A DNA stretch of 64,000 nucleotides from Sordaria brevicollis (lineage: Eukaryota > Ascomycota > Sordariomycetes > Sordariales > Sordariaceae). Under the pieces are notes generated by a model. That model was not told the DNA's origin and did no database searches. It saw only the letters and a list, made by a program, of their open reading frames with translations. Numbering within the stretch: the stretch's first letter is position 1; each line of letters opens with the position of its first letter. Both the position numbers and the translations under genes were made by a program. The stretch covers positions 1,736,001-1,800,000 of the forward strand of contig JAUTDP010000001.1 of NCBI GenBank assembly GCA_033439795.1. Direction: 5' to 3'. Shown here one piece after another: positions 24,775 to 37,789 of this stretch.

Positions 24775-27453
24775 ATTAGAATATAAGGAAATTATATGAG
24801 AAAGGGAAATTACTATTTAAATAGGAAGAGATTTATAATATTATAGCGATTTAAAAGTTAAATAGGAATTTAAACGAAGATATTTATTATTTATAGGGTA
24901 ATAAATATATTAGGGTAGATTATTTAGAAAAGGGGAGGGTAATTATTTATATAAATAAGAGATAGAATTTTAGGGATTTAGATTTTTATATTAGAAAAAA
25001 TTAGGCTTCTATAACGTTTAAAAATTTAAAGGAATTATTAACCGTTTATTTAATTTATTCCCTTATTAAAATATATAAAATATTAAAATACGAATAAAGG
25101 TTTCCCCTTTTCGAATTCTTCGAAGAAAGACCCCCGGCAAAATATTAAATTATAGCCGTTGGAAATTTTAACTTCTATTATTCCAATTAGGATTTAGAAA
25201 ATAGAATTAGCCTAAAAGCCGAAAGATTTTTTATATAAGTACGACGGTAATATATATAATTCGTTACTTTTAAAAGAGAATTAATTTATATAAATAATAT
25301 AATATAAAAAAAGAAAAATAGAATAATTAATTACGTATAAATAATATTAAAAATCGAAACTGAATATTAAGGGGTATAATAGTATAAATAAACCGGTTCG
25401 GACTATTATCTTTAAAAAATTTAAATTTATATTAAAAAAAAAATTAGGAAAGCGGAAGTAGAAGAAGGTTATAATTAGAATTTAATAAATACAAAAAAGG
25501 TACAAAAGGCAGCGTTATAATAGATTTTAATCTTAACGAAAATCGATATAAGAAAGGAATTAGAATTTATATTTAATAAATTCGATAAAGAATTTATAAA
25601 TATAATAGAGGAATTCGTCCTATATTAAAAGAAAAGTCGAAGGAAAAGAGCGAAATAATAAACATTAAAATATAAAATAGCAATAAAAAATATAAAGCGG
25701 AAATAATAGAAGTAATATAGGGAAAAAATATCTTCGAATTGGATAAATTTCGTAAAAATATTAATAAAGAAAAAAAGGATTAATACAAAAATTTAATAAA
25801 CAATATAACGAAAAGGCGTCGAAAAGGCGTTAAAGAATTTAAATAAATTTTAAACCTTCGAAAAATAAATTTATATTCGAAATTATTTATTAATAAACCC
25901 ACTTAAATTTTTAATTTTTAAATAATATAAGGGAATAAAAGAAATTGAAGATTATAGTAATAAAGCGAATATTTTCGCCGAATATTTCTTCTTAAAAGTA
26001 AATATCCCTACGGATTATTTACCCGATTAAATTTTTCTTTTAAATATTAGCAATTCGTTATTTATTAACGAATTAATTACTAAAGAAAATATTTAAAAGG
26101 TTTTATTTCAGATAATTTTAAATAAAGTATTAGGTATCGATTAATATTCGAATAGATTTTTAAAGATTTATAAGGAATTATTCCGAAAAGTTATAACCGT
26201 TTTCGCAATTATAAATTTTCGTTTTGGGTATTTCTTATAGCGGTTTAAGAATATAAAAGTAATCGTTTTTAAAAAATTAGGAAAAACCGTTATATAGTAA
26301 AAATTAATTAACGTATAAAGGCTAATTTTATTATTAAATAACGTTGGGAAAATCTTTAAAACGTTCGTTATTAAGAAATCTACCTAAATTGCAAAAGAAT
26401 TTAATTTCCTACTAAAGGGTTAAATAAGTAATCGGGTAAATTATTCGATTAAATTTACTATTTATATTATTACGGATATTATATATACGGTTTAGAAATT
26501 CAAAACCGTTATATTATTAATACTTTTTAATTTTAAAAGCGTATTTAATAAAATTAATTATAAATAGTTATTATATATTTTATAGGAAATGTAATTCTTA
26601 CGATAAATTTTCAAATAGGTAGCGAATTTCGTTAATAAACGAAGAGGTTCCTTTTTCTTCGACGATAAAATATCCGCTCTTTATATTATAAAAATTAAAA
26701 TACTTTAGGACTCTCCTTTCTCTTTAATTCTTTTTATCCTTTTTATTACCTTATTATATTATAAATTAATTATAATTAAAAATATAATTATAATCGGTTT
26801 CGCCGATAATATTAATATTATTATTATAGTAAACATTATTAAAGAGAATTATAGGATATTTTAAATAATATAGGAAATTTACTTTGAGTAGGTAAAGGAG
26901 AGAGGTATAGAATTTAAAGCGAATAAAACGGAATTAATATATTTTACACGGACGAGGGTATTAAAAATAGAGATTTTCCAATTTAGGGATATTATATTTC
27001 GACCGATAGAATTAATAATATTCTTAAGCGTTTAATTAAATTATAAATTTAATTATTAAATTTACGCGGAGGCTATTAAGAAGAAAATAAAAATTTAAAC
27101 GAATATACTAATCTAGTTAATTATAAAAATTTAGGGTTATTCCTTCGTTTATACGAAGGAGATTTATATTAAATATATTCGAAGCGCGATTATATATAAA
27201 ATTTTAATTTTCTATTAACCGATAAAAATATATAATAAACCCCGAAAGATAATAATTGGATTAGTTAAATATTAAATTAAATATTTAAAAATCGTTACCG
27301 AAGTATATAAAATTACGCCGGTATGGAATTTTAAAACGGAAATTTTTTATTTACTACTCGATTTTTATTTTAATAAATAAGTAAAGGTTTTTAAAAAGAA
27401 ATTCGCCCGTACGGATTAGTAAATTAGATTCGTCCGAAAAATAATAACCTAAA
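24775..27453 (+). pseudogene. LINE ORF2 remnant: endonuclease, RT, thumb
   Basis: This is the endonuclease and RT in order. Motif C near 26800 reads GFADN (second Asp to Asn). The thumb block near 27294-27320 reads VTEVYKIT-like, more diverged than in the other copies. The frame is cut at 27453 by the minus LINE and its C-terminus is at 34448-35230. Confidence 0.72.
27439..27453 (+). repeat. 15-bp target-site duplication, left copy
   Basis: AAATAATAACCTAAA is identical to 34433-34447. It lies directly before the reversed 3' terminus (AGTAAGATTC) of the minus-strand LINE. Confidence 0.93.
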
Positions 27454-27577
27454 AGTAAGATTCTTATTCCCTAACTAAATTTATAGCGCTAATATAGTAT
27501 GGGGTCTATTTCCAATTCCCCGTAGGATAAAACCGTAGGCGTTAAGCGCCCCGGATAAAAACCCCGGCTATATTTCT

Positions 27578-27599
27578 CGGCGCGGATTTATTTACGCCG
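27578..27599 (-). other. 3' UTR hairpin (minus-strand copy), partly degraded
   Basis: The plus strand reads CGGCGCGGATTTATTTACGCCG. One arm is intact and the other has lost pairing through C-to-T changes. It is the equivalent of 2604-2625. Confidence 0.55.
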
Positions 27600-27715
27600 C
27601 TTCTTCGGCGTTTTACGATTATAGTACATACCCACCGCTAATGCGATTAATATCCATTTTATCCTTTTTATTTATTATTACATTAAAATATTAAATTACT
27701 CCGCCTTTTTAATCC

Positions 27716-29135
27716 GCTATCCTATCCTTTATTTATTACCGTTTTCCGCCTTCTATTCCCTTACTTATTTACCCTTTTAACCGCTATTAAACCTCCTAAC
27801 TATTAAATTTTCTTTTATTCTTTTTATCCTCTTCTTCCCTTTATTACGGCTATATTTCTACTATAATTTATATTAACGTAAAGATTTCCTTCCTTTAAAT
27901 ATAAAAACCCTTTATCCCCCCGGGTTTTTTTAGGCTTTTCTTTCTTTTAATAATAATAATCGATTCGAAATAATTATTTTCTATTAAAAATATATTAAAG
28001 CGTTCTATAAAATAATAAAAATTTCTAATAAAGATAAGGGTAAAAATTCGTCTCCTTTTCGCCCTCTTTCGCCGACCCTTATATTTAATACGGTTAATAT
28101 TAGTACTAAAATTAATTTCGAATATATTATTAAACGTTTTATTAATAATAAATTCTTTTATATACCGGAAAAAGGGTAAATCCTCTCTCTATTATATTTT
28201 ATCTTTATATTAATTTTTCCGAAATTATATTTATATTCCCTTATATTTTACTTATACCCTTTAATTAATTAAAGCCCTTTTCGCCTTTCCGGCCGTCTTA
28301 AGTTATAATATTTATATAAAGGCCGTTATTAAATCGATTTATTATATCCTTAATTACCCGAATAAATTATTATTTTTTATATCGTTAACGTTTCTTATTT
28401 TAATTCGTCTTTAAATAAATTTAATTAAATTACTTAATATACCTTAACGGTTTCGCATTATATAATCGATATATTTTACGGCTTCTATAATTTCCGTAAT
28501 ACCTTTTAGGAGAAAATCGTTAATAAAGACCTAATTAATAATAAATTCCGCGATTATTTTATTTACTTTTATATTATTATTAAGGAGTTTATTAATACGA
28601 TTCGCCTTCGCTTTATTAATAATAGCTTTACTAATACTTTTAAATAATTTATTCGCTATAAAAAATAATCGGTTAACGATTATTTTTAAAAAAGCTATTA
28701 TAAATTCTTCTTTTCCGATAAAAATAATTTAATTAATAATTATATTCCTTTAAATAATATCCTTTATAATAATAGTAGTAGTTTGCCCCGTAATAGTAGT
28801 AGTAATTTATTTCGTAACGGTAACGGTAGAATTCCCCCGAATAATAATAGTATTTATATACCTTCTTATAATAATTCCCCGATAAAAATTAATTTGCTAA
28901 TTATTCGTCCTACCGGTCCTATTCCTATTAATAATAATTAATTCGCTTAACGTTAATTCGTAATTAATATTATACGTTAATATATTTATTAATTCGATAA
29001 ATAGAATTATTTATTCGCTAATAATAATAAAATATTAAAAGTTTTAATTAATTGTAAAAAGAAATAATAATTAAATAGGTTATTGCCTTTATAATTTAAT
29101 AAATTTTTAATTAAATAAAAATCCTCCCTCGTCTT
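27716..29135 (-). pseudogene. LINE ORF3 remnant (minus strand)
   Basis: The complement shows the ORF3 blocks in the same order as the reference: Thr-rich repeats near 28755-28830, the KAxANxxG / ADKIIAEF region near 28480-28680, and the basic C-terminal half nearer 27900. TAA/TAG stops interrupt it. Confidence 0.45.
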
Positions 29136-29184
29136 CGTTCTAACGTATTAATAAATAAAAGTAAAAAAAAAGGAAGGAAAGAAA

Positions 29185-32100
29185 ATTAAAAATAGCGAAC
29201 GAATTCGTTTCGCCGCTCCTCTTCTAATTCGATTACTAAGCGGTATTTATTTAATCGTCCTAACCGAAGTACCTATAATAGGATTTTTTCGGCCTTAATT
29301 CTATTATTTAAATAAATTTAAAATTATTCTTATATTTACGGTTAATTAATTATTACGAATTATATATTTACTATTTGGAAATATTCGAACGTAATATAGT
29401 AGAATATTTCTTATTTTAATTTATACGAATAAATAAAGGTATTGATATTGGGGATTCTCTTTTAGAAAAGGAAAGCCCTAAGGCCGATTACCTCCGTTTT
29501 CGTTTAAACGAAGAAGGAGTTCTTTACTTTTATTAATAAATAATAATCCTTATCGTCCTCCGAAAATTAAATTCTTTTCCGCTTCTTCTTTTTTTAATTA
29601 ATTATATACCGTTTTATTATAATATTATTAAATTTCGGGTCGAAATTAATAATCGTAAATTTATACCGCTAACCTAATTTAATTGCCGTTATTATTAATT
29701 AATAATTATAGCGTAATATTTATTCTTTCTTTGTAACGTTTTCTAATTATACTTTTCGATCGAAAGTTAAAAGTTCCGACAATTATAATAATTAAGCGGG
29801 TATACCTATTATTAAAAGTAGTCCCATTATAATCGCTATATAATTTTCTATCGGTATTTATTCCTTTACCTATTTAATTTTAACGGTATTACTTTTTAAT
29901 TTATTAATAAATAATCGATTTCTTATTCGTTTTATTTAAATATAATTAATTATTTAAATTATTATTCTTTAAACGAATTTAATTTAATCCGTACGGGCGA
30001 ATTTCTTTTCGAAAACCTTTATTCGTTTATTAAAATAGAAGTCGAATAGTAAGTAAAAAATTTCTATTTTAAAGTTCTATACCGGTGTAATTTTATACGC
30101 CCTAATAATAATTTTTAAATATTTAATTTAGTATTTAATTAATTTAATTACTATTTTTCGGGGTTTATTATATATTTTTATTAATTAGTAGAAAATTAAA
30201 GCTCTATATATAATTGCGCTTCGAATATATTTAGTATAAATTTCCTTCGTGCGAACGAAAGAGTAACCCTAAATTTTTATAGTTAACCGGGTTAATATAT
30301 TCGTTTAAATCTTTATTTTCTTCTTAATAACCTCTACGTAAATTCGATAATTAAATTTATAATTTAATTAAACGTTTAGGAATTTTATCGATTTTATCGG
30401 TCGAAATATAATATCCCTAAATTAGAGAATTTCTATTTTTAATACCTTCGTCCGCGTAAAATATATTAATTCCGTTTTATTCACTTTAAATTCTATACTT
30501 CTCTCCTTTACTTATTCGGAGTAAATTTCCTATACTATTTAAAATATCCTATAATTCTTTTTAATAATCTTTATTACGGCGACGATATTAATATCGTTGG
30601 TAAAATTAATTATAATTATATTTTTAATTATAATTAATTTATAATATAATAAAGTAATAAAAAAGATAAAAAGAATTAAAGAAAAAGGGGAGCTTTAAAG
30701 TATTCTAGTTTTTATAACGTAAGGAGCGGATATTTCGTCGTCGAAAAAAAGGGAATTTCTTCGTCTATTAACGAAATTCGCTACCTATTCGAAAATTTAT
30801 TATAAAAATCATATTTCTTATAAAATATATAATAATTATTTATAATTAATTTTATTAAATACGCCTTTAAAATTAAAGAATATTAATAACGTAACGGTTC
30901 TAAATTTTTAAACCGTATATATAATATCTATAATAATATAGATAGTAAATTCGGTCGAACGGCCTACCTAATTATTTATTTAACCCTTTAATAGGAAATT
31001 AAATTCTTCCGCGGTTTAAATAAATCTTTTAGCAACGAACGCTTCGAAGATTTTCCTAACGTTATTTAATAATAAAATTAGCCTCTATACGCCGGCTAAC
31101 TTTTATTATACGGCGGTTTTTCCTAACTTTTTAAGAATAATTACTTTCGCATTTTTAAACCGCTATAGGAAATATTTAAAACGAAAATTTATAATTATAA
31201 AAATAGTTATAATTTTATAAAATAATTCTTTATAAATTTTTAAAAATTTATTCGAATATTAATTAACGCCCGGTACTTTATTTAGAATTATCCGAAATAA
31301 AACTTTTTAAATATCTTCTTCGGTAATTAATTCGTTAATAAATAATAAATCGCTAATATTTAATAAAAGAGTTTAATCGGGTAAATAATTTATAAGGATA
31401 TTTATTTTCGGGAAGAAACGTTCGGCGAAAATATTCACTTTATTATTATAATTTTTAATTTCTTTTATTCCCTTATATTATTTAAAAATTAGGAATTTAA
31501 ACGGGTTTATTAATAAATAACTTCGGGTACGGGCCTATTTTTCAAGGGTTTAAAATTTATTTAAATTCTTTAACGCCCTTTCGACGCCTTTTCGCTATAT
31601 TATTTACTAAACTTTCGTATTAATCTTTCTTTTCTTTATTAATACCTCTACGAATTTTATTTAATTTAAAAATATCCTTTCCCTATATTATTTCTATTAT
31701 TTCCACTTCGTATTTTTCATCGTTATTTTATATTCTAATATCTATTATTTTATTCTTTTCCTTCGACCTTTCTTCCAATATAGGACGAACTCTTCCGCTA
31801 TATTTATAAATTCTTTATCGAATTTATCGAATATAAATTCTAATTCCTCTTTCGTATTAATCTTTACTAAAATTAAAATCCGTTATAATATTATTTTTTA
31901 TACTTTTTCTACGTTTATTAAATTCTAATTATAACCTTCTTCTATTTCCGCTTTTTTAACCTTTCTTTCGGTATAAATTTAAATTTCCTAAAAATAATAA
32001 TTTAAACCGGTTTATTCGTACTATTACGCCCTTTAATATTCGGTTTCGATTTTTAATATTATTTATACGTAATCGATTATTCTATTTCTTTTTTCCCGTA

Positions 32101-32645
32101 TTATATTATTTATACGGGTCGGCTCCCTTTTAAAAATAATAAACCGTATACGTTACTATTATATTTATATAAGGAATTTTTCAATTCCCGGGCTAATTTT
32201 ATTCTCTAAATCCCAATTAGGATAATAGAAATTAAAATCCCTAACGGCTATAATTTAATATCTTATTAGGGGTCTTTCTTCGAAGAGTTCGAAGAGGGGA
32301 AACCTTTATTCGTATTCCGGTATTTTATATATTTTAATAGGGGAATAAATCGAATAAATAATTAGTAATTCCTTTAAATTTTTAAACGTTATAGAGGCTT
32401 AATTTCTTCTAATATAAAAATTTAAATCCCTAAAATTCTATCTTTTATTTATATAAATAACCGCCCTCCCTTTTTCTAAATAATTTACCCTAATATATTT
32501 ACTACCCTATAAACGATAAATATCCTCGTTTAAATTCCTACTTAATTCTTAAATCGTTATAATATTATAAGTCTCTTTTTATTTAAATAGTAATTTCCTT
32601 CTCTTATACAATTTCCTTATATTCTAATAGAGTATTTTTAATTAA
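29185..32645 (-). pseudogene. LINE ORF2 (endonuclease + RT) pseudogene (minus strand)
   Basis: Reading the complement, the C-terminal Cys/His motif is near 29390-29440, the thumb AGAYK-type block near 30095-30120, RT motif C near 30590-30605 as NFTND (first Asp to Asn), then motifs B and A near 30690 and 30870. The endonuclease DFNLHHP region is near 32220-32245. The order, spacing and length equal the plus-strand copies. Confidence 0.78.
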
Positions 32646-32674
32646 ATTATTAATTATTCTATAAGGGAATACCT

Positions 32675-34398
32675 TCTAGCCCCGCGGGCGGAATAGGAAT
32701 AGGAGTCTTTTCCTTTTAAATAGCCGGTTTAACGGCAGCGATTAAATTAGCGTTATTCCGAATACCTAAATTTTAAAAATTCGTAAATACGTTTATTAAG
32801 CTTTTAGCCGCTAATTTTAGTTTAATAGAAGGTTTATTAATCCGTTTACGGATATAGCCTTTATTTCCGCTTTTAAATTCCCTTTTACGAATAATAATAA
32901 TACGGATAGTAAAGGGGGTATTAGGGAAATCGATATCTTTATCGTCTTTTACTACTACCGGTTTTAATATAATATTTCTCTTAAGGTCTTTCTAATATAT
33001 AAATAAACGTAGCCTTTTAATATACTTTATAGTAACTTTCGTAATAATTTTCTTAAAAATAGGGTATACCTTCTTTTCGAAAGCGTAATACCCGTACTTT
33101 CTATATAAAGCGTAGAAGATTAACGATTTATCCTCGTTAAATAGGTAATTTATTTTTCCAAAACGGTCCCTACTATATTTATCCTTATTATAGTATTTAT
33201 AAACGTTAATATTATAATAGAATTTCTTTAAATATTTTATACTTTAATAAATAAAATACTATTAAATATTAACCGAAGAGATAAACGGTTTATGAATATA
33301 TATATTACCCTCTTAAAAGAAGAATCTTTTATAGAGAATTTCGGCTACTTTTATAATTATAATTTCTATTATAAAGAATCCCTTATCTTCGCCAATTTTT
33401 TTCTTTTATAGGCGTATTTTAATAATAAAGGCGGTTGGGTTTATTTATTATATTTTATAAATAATATCTTCTATCTTTATATATTCGGCGATATTCATTT
33501 AAGGGAATCCTTTAACGATTAACGTAATAATATTTAAAAATACGAATACTTTTTCGCTAAAAACCTTTTTAACTTAAATTTAATATTATTAATACTATTT
33601 ATATATAACGTTATCGAATATAATTTTATAATTTCCGGTTGTAAATAATTTTATAGTAATTTGTACGATATTAAAGGTACCGGTCCTTAAATTGCGAAAT
33701 ATTTTCTTAATTTAAATTTTAATTTTTTCGTTCATCTATTTTAAATATTAAATATTAATCGTAATATTTCGAATAAAGAAAATACAATTATAATTAACGG
33801 GGAATATTTTCGGAGGGGGGGTAATAATCGTAATATATTAAAAAATAGATTTAATTTTAGGAAAAACGTCCTTTATAATTTCGGCCTATATTTTCGGCGC
33901 TTCTTTAACGTTCTTTTATAATTCTTATAAAATCATCTTTTTTAAATCGTCGAAATCCTTCTTAATAATAATTTAATCGTTACTAACTTTATTAATTTTA
34001 GAACGCATTGCCCTACTTTTTTTCGTAAGGATTTTCGTATATTTATTAAATAATTTATAAACCTAATTGCAATTTTCGAACGAAATAGCGTTATAATCCG
34101 AAGATTTATTTACTTTAACGATAAATTTCTTTATAATTTCGTCGTCCTCTTACGTTTTTTCCGAAATTTTCGTAACGTATATTATATTAAGGTCGTTATA
34201 AATTAAAAATCTTACGAACGGGTTATGGACGCTATTTTTAAATTTATAATTACTATTATTAATCGCTATTAGTAGTAACGATATATCGTCGTCGTTATAT
34301 TCGTCGCGGAATATTATAAAGGACGTAAAAAACCCTCCTAAATCGATTCCCGTTATCGGTTTTCGTTTTAGAGCGCTCTTCGATTAGAAATCGGCGTT
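32675..34398 (-). pseudogene. LINE ORF1 pseudogene (minus strand)
   Basis: This is the complement of the gag-like frame. The knuckle region lies near 33050-33235, the Pro tract near 33815-33822 (G-run on the plus strand), and the N-terminal ITGID segment near 34350. Stops are TAA/TAG. Conserved blocks are spaced as in the reference ORF1. Confidence 0.68.
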
Positions 34399-34432
34399 TC
34401 TAATTCTAAAGTAGTTTGTCTTTCCTCGGTGT

Positions 34433-34447
34433 AAATAATAACCTAAA
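34433..34447 (+). repeat. 15-bp target-site duplication, right copy
   Basis: This is the exact partner of 27439-27453, separated from the minus LINE 5' end by 15 bases (34418-34432) that match neither the element nor the host. Confidence 0.93.
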
Positions 34448-35230
34448 TAATTAATTATATTTAAATAAAACGAATAAAAGGTTAATTATTTATTAATAGA
34501 TTAGAAAATAGTACCGTTAAAATTAAATAAACGGAGGAATAAATACCGATAAAGAATTTTATAGCGATTATAGCGGGACTGCCTTTAGTAATGGGTATAC
34601 CCGTTTAATTATTATAATTATTAAAACTTTTAACCCTTAATCGAAAAGTATAATTAAAGGACGCTATAAAGAAAAAATAAATATTATATTATAATTATTA
34701 ATTAGCAATAATAGTAATTAAATTAAATCGGCGGTATAAATTTATAATTATTAATTTCGATCCGAAATTTAATAATATTATAATAAAATAGTATATAATT
34801 AATTAAGAAAAGAAAAAGTAGAAAAGAATTTAACTTTCGGAAAACGATAAAGATTATTATTTATTAATAAAAGCGAAGAATTCTCTCTTCGTTTAAGCGA
34901 GAACGGAAGTAATCGGCTTTAAAGCCTTTTTTTTTTAAAGGAGAATCCCCGATATTAATACCCCTATTTATTCGTATAAATTAGAATAAAAAACATTCTA
35001 CTATATTATATTCGAATATTTCTAAATAATAAATATATAGTTTATAATAATTAATTAGCCGTAAATATAAAAATAATTCCAAATTTATTTAAATAATAGA
35101 ATTAAAGCCGAAAAAATCCTATTATAAGTACTTCGGTTAAAACGATTAAATAAATACCGTTTAATAATTGAATTAAAAAAAGAATAACGAAATAAATTCG
35201 TTTATTATTTTTAATTTTCTTTTCTTCTTT
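34448..35230 (+). pseudogene. LINE ORF2 remnant, C-terminal part
   Basis: It carries the post-thumb region and the Cys/His motif near 34955-35010, then ends before the polypyrimidine tract (about 35215-35250). It continues the ORF cut at 27453. Confidence 0.68.
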
Positions 35231-35269
35231 TTTTTTTATTTTTATTTATTAATATACTAAAACGAAGAT

Positions 35270-36690
35270 AAGGGGAAGATTTTTATTTAATTAAGAATTT
35301 ATCGGGCCGCGAAAGCGATAATTTATTTAATTATTACTTCTTCTTACGATTAATTAAAACCTTTAATATTTTATTATTATCGGCGAATAAACGGTTCTAT
35401 TCGTCGAATTAACGAATATATTAACGTATAGTATTAATTACGAATTAATATTAAGCGAATTAATTATTATTAATAGGAACGGGACCGGTAGGACGAATAG
35501 CCGGCGAATTAATTTCTATCGGAAAATTATTATAGGAAGGTATACGAATATTATTATTACTTTAGGGAATTTTATTATTACTATTACGAAATAAATTACT
35601 ATTATTATTATAGGGTAAATTATTATTATTATTATAAAAGATATTACCTAAAGGAATATAACCGTTAATTAAATTATTTTTATTAGAAAAGAAGAATTCG
35701 TAATAGCCTTTCTAAAGGTAATTATTAATTAACTACTTTCTATAGCAAATAAATTACTTAAAAGTATTAATAAAATTATCGTTAATAAAGCGAAGGCGAA
35801 TTACGCTAATAAATTCCTTAGTAACGATATAGAGGCGGATAAAATAATCGCGGAATTTGCTATTAATTAGGTCTTTAATAATAACTTTATCTTAAAAAAT
35901 ATTATAGAAATTATAGAAGCCGCGAAGCGTATCGATTATATAACGCGAAACCGTTAAAATATATTAAATAATTTAATTAAATTTATTTAAGAACGAATTA
36001 AAATAGGAAATATTAACGATATAAAAAATAATAATTTATTCGGGTAATTAAGGATATAATAAATCGATTTAATAACGGCCTTTATATAAATATTATAACC
36101 TAAAATAAATATAAAAGTAAGAAGGGCTTTAATTAATTAAAAAGTATAAGCGAAATACGGGGGAATACGGATATAATTTCGGAGAAGTTAATATAAGGAT
36201 AAAATATAATAAAAGGAAAATTTACCTTTTTTCTAATATATAGAAGAATTTATTATTAATAAGGAATTTAATAATATATTCGAAATTAATTTTAATATCG
36301 GTATTAACCGTATTAAATATAGGGGTCGGCGAAGGAAGGTAAGGGGAAAACGAATTTTTACCCTTATTTTCGTCGGAAATTTTTATTATTTTATAGAACG
36401 CTTTAATATATTTTTAACGGGGAATAATTATTTCGAATCGATTATTATTATTAAAAGAAAAAAAAACCTAAAAAAACCTAAGGGATAAAGGGTTTTTATA
36501 TTTAAGGGAAAGAGGTCTTTACGTTAATATAAACTATAGTAGAAACGTAACCGTAATAGGGGGAGGAAAAGGATAAAAGGAATAAAAGAAAATTTAATAA
36601 TTAGGAAATTTAATAGCGGTTAGAAGGGTAAATGGGCGGGGGAATAGAAGGCGGAAAACGGTAATAAATAAAGGATGAAATAGCGGATTA
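35270..36690 (+). pseudogene. LINE ORF3 remnant
   Basis: The family blocks are present: the 24-bp array near 35568-35640, then KIIVNKAKANYANKFL, EADKIIAEFAIN and EAAKRIDYI at about 35765-35945. The frame continues to the basic C-terminus. Confidence 0.45.
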
Positions 36691-36800
36691 AAAAGGCGGA
36701 ATAATTTAATATTTTAATATAATAATAAATAAAAGGGATAAAATAAATATTAATTGCATTAACGGTAGGTATATACTACGATTATAGAACGCTAAAGAAG

Positions 36801-36822
36801 CGGCGCGGATAAATCCGCGCCG
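36801..36822 (+). other. 3' UTR hairpin, intact stem
   Basis: CGGCGCGGA / TCCGCGCCG is perfect; the loop is TAAA instead of TAGG. The loop has mutated by G-to-A while the stem is unchanged. Confidence 0.7.
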
Positions 36823-36946
36823 GGAAATATAATTAGGGTTTTTATCCGGGGCGTTTAACGCCTACGGTTTTATCCTACGGGGAATCGGAGATAAACCCTA
36901 TGCTATATTGGCGCTATAGATTTAGCTAGGGAATAAGAATCTTACT

Positions 36947-36961
36947 TAAAGGATATTATTT
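36947..36961 (+). repeat. 15-bp target-site duplication, right copy
   Basis: TAAAGGATATTATTT, the partner of 17768-17782. The first T overlaps the last base of the CTTACTT tail. Confidence 0.86.
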
Positions 36962-37760
36962 ATAAAATATAATAAATAAACCCGACCGCTTTTATTATTA
37001 AAATACGCTTATAAAAGAAGAGAATTAGTAAAGATAAGGGATTTTTTATAATAGAGGTTATAATTATAAAAGTAATTAAAATTCTTTATAAAGGATTCCT
37101 TCTTTAAAAGGGCGGCGTATATATTTGCGAATTATTTACTTCCTCGGCTAATATTTAATAGTATTTTATTTATTAGAGCGTAGAATATTTAAGGAAATTT
37201 TATTATAATATTAACGTTTATAAATATTATAATAAAAATAAATACAATAAGGACCGTTTTAAAGAAGCGAATTACCCGTTTAATGAAGATAAATTATTAA
37301 TTTTTTATACTCCGTATAGAAAGTATAGGTATTACGCCTTCGAAAAGAAAATATACCCTATTTTTAAAAAAATTATTACGAAAGCTATTATAAAGTACGT
37401 TAAAAAATTACGTTCTTTTATATATTAAAAGGACTTTAAAAAAAATATTATATTAAAATCGGCAGCGGTAAAGGACGATAGGGATATTAATTTCCCTAAT
37501 ACCCTTCCTATTATTTATACTATTATTATTCGTAAAAAGGAATTTAAAAGCGGAAATAGAGGCCATATTCGTAAATAAATTAATAAATTCTCTATTAAAC
37601 CGAAATTAATAATTAAAAGCCCAATACATTTACGAACTTTTAAAGTTCGGGTACTTAAAATAGCGCCGGTTTAATCGCCGCCGCTAAACCGGCTATTTAG
37701 AAGGAAAAAATTCCTATTTTTACTCTATTTATAAGGTTAGAAAATATTCCTTTATAGAAT
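36962..37760 (+). pseudogene. LINE ORF1 remnant, C-terminal part
   Basis: It includes the knuckle region (about 37195-37400, with YNKDRFKEANYPFNEDK) and the Ala/Pro-rich end (AGLIAAAKPAI near 37668). It completes the frame interrupted at 17782. Confidence 0.68.
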
Positions 37761-37789
37761 AATTAATAGTCCGATTAAAAATATTTTAT

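Larger units (their letters stand above)
24755..27453 (+). mobile_element. Tad1-like LINE, middle part, split by a minus-strand LINE
   Basis: It begins at the equivalent of reference 6385 directly behind a LINE tail and runs to reference about 9085. There a minus-strand full-length LINE interrupts it; it resumes at 34433. With the 5' part at 17797-19560 it forms the large element flanked by the 15-bp repeats at 17768 and 36947. Confidence 0.84.
27454..34417 (-). mobile_element. Full-length minus-strand Tad1-like LINE
   Basis: It is complete on the minus strand, with the 3' end at 27454 and the 5' end at about 34417, 6.96 kb. A perfect 15-bp target duplication bounds it, with 15 bases of filler (34418-34432) at the 5' side. 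Removing it rejoins the ORF2 of the host copy exactly. With the reference copy it is one of the two cleanest insertions in the window, and it fixes the 15-bp duplication length of the family. Confidence 0.92.
34448..36947 (+). mobile_element. Tad1-like LINE, right part of the copy split by the minus LINE
   Basis: It resumes 24755-27453 at reference about 9085 and runs to the 3' terminus CTTACTT at 36947. The following bases are the right partner of the 15-bp duplication at 17768. Confidence 0.87.

Noticed and set aside
27454..34417. LTR retrotransposon or inverted-repeat DNA transposon
   Set aside because: No LTRs or integrase/protease motifs; the ends differ from each other and the duplication is 15 bp, which fits a LINE.
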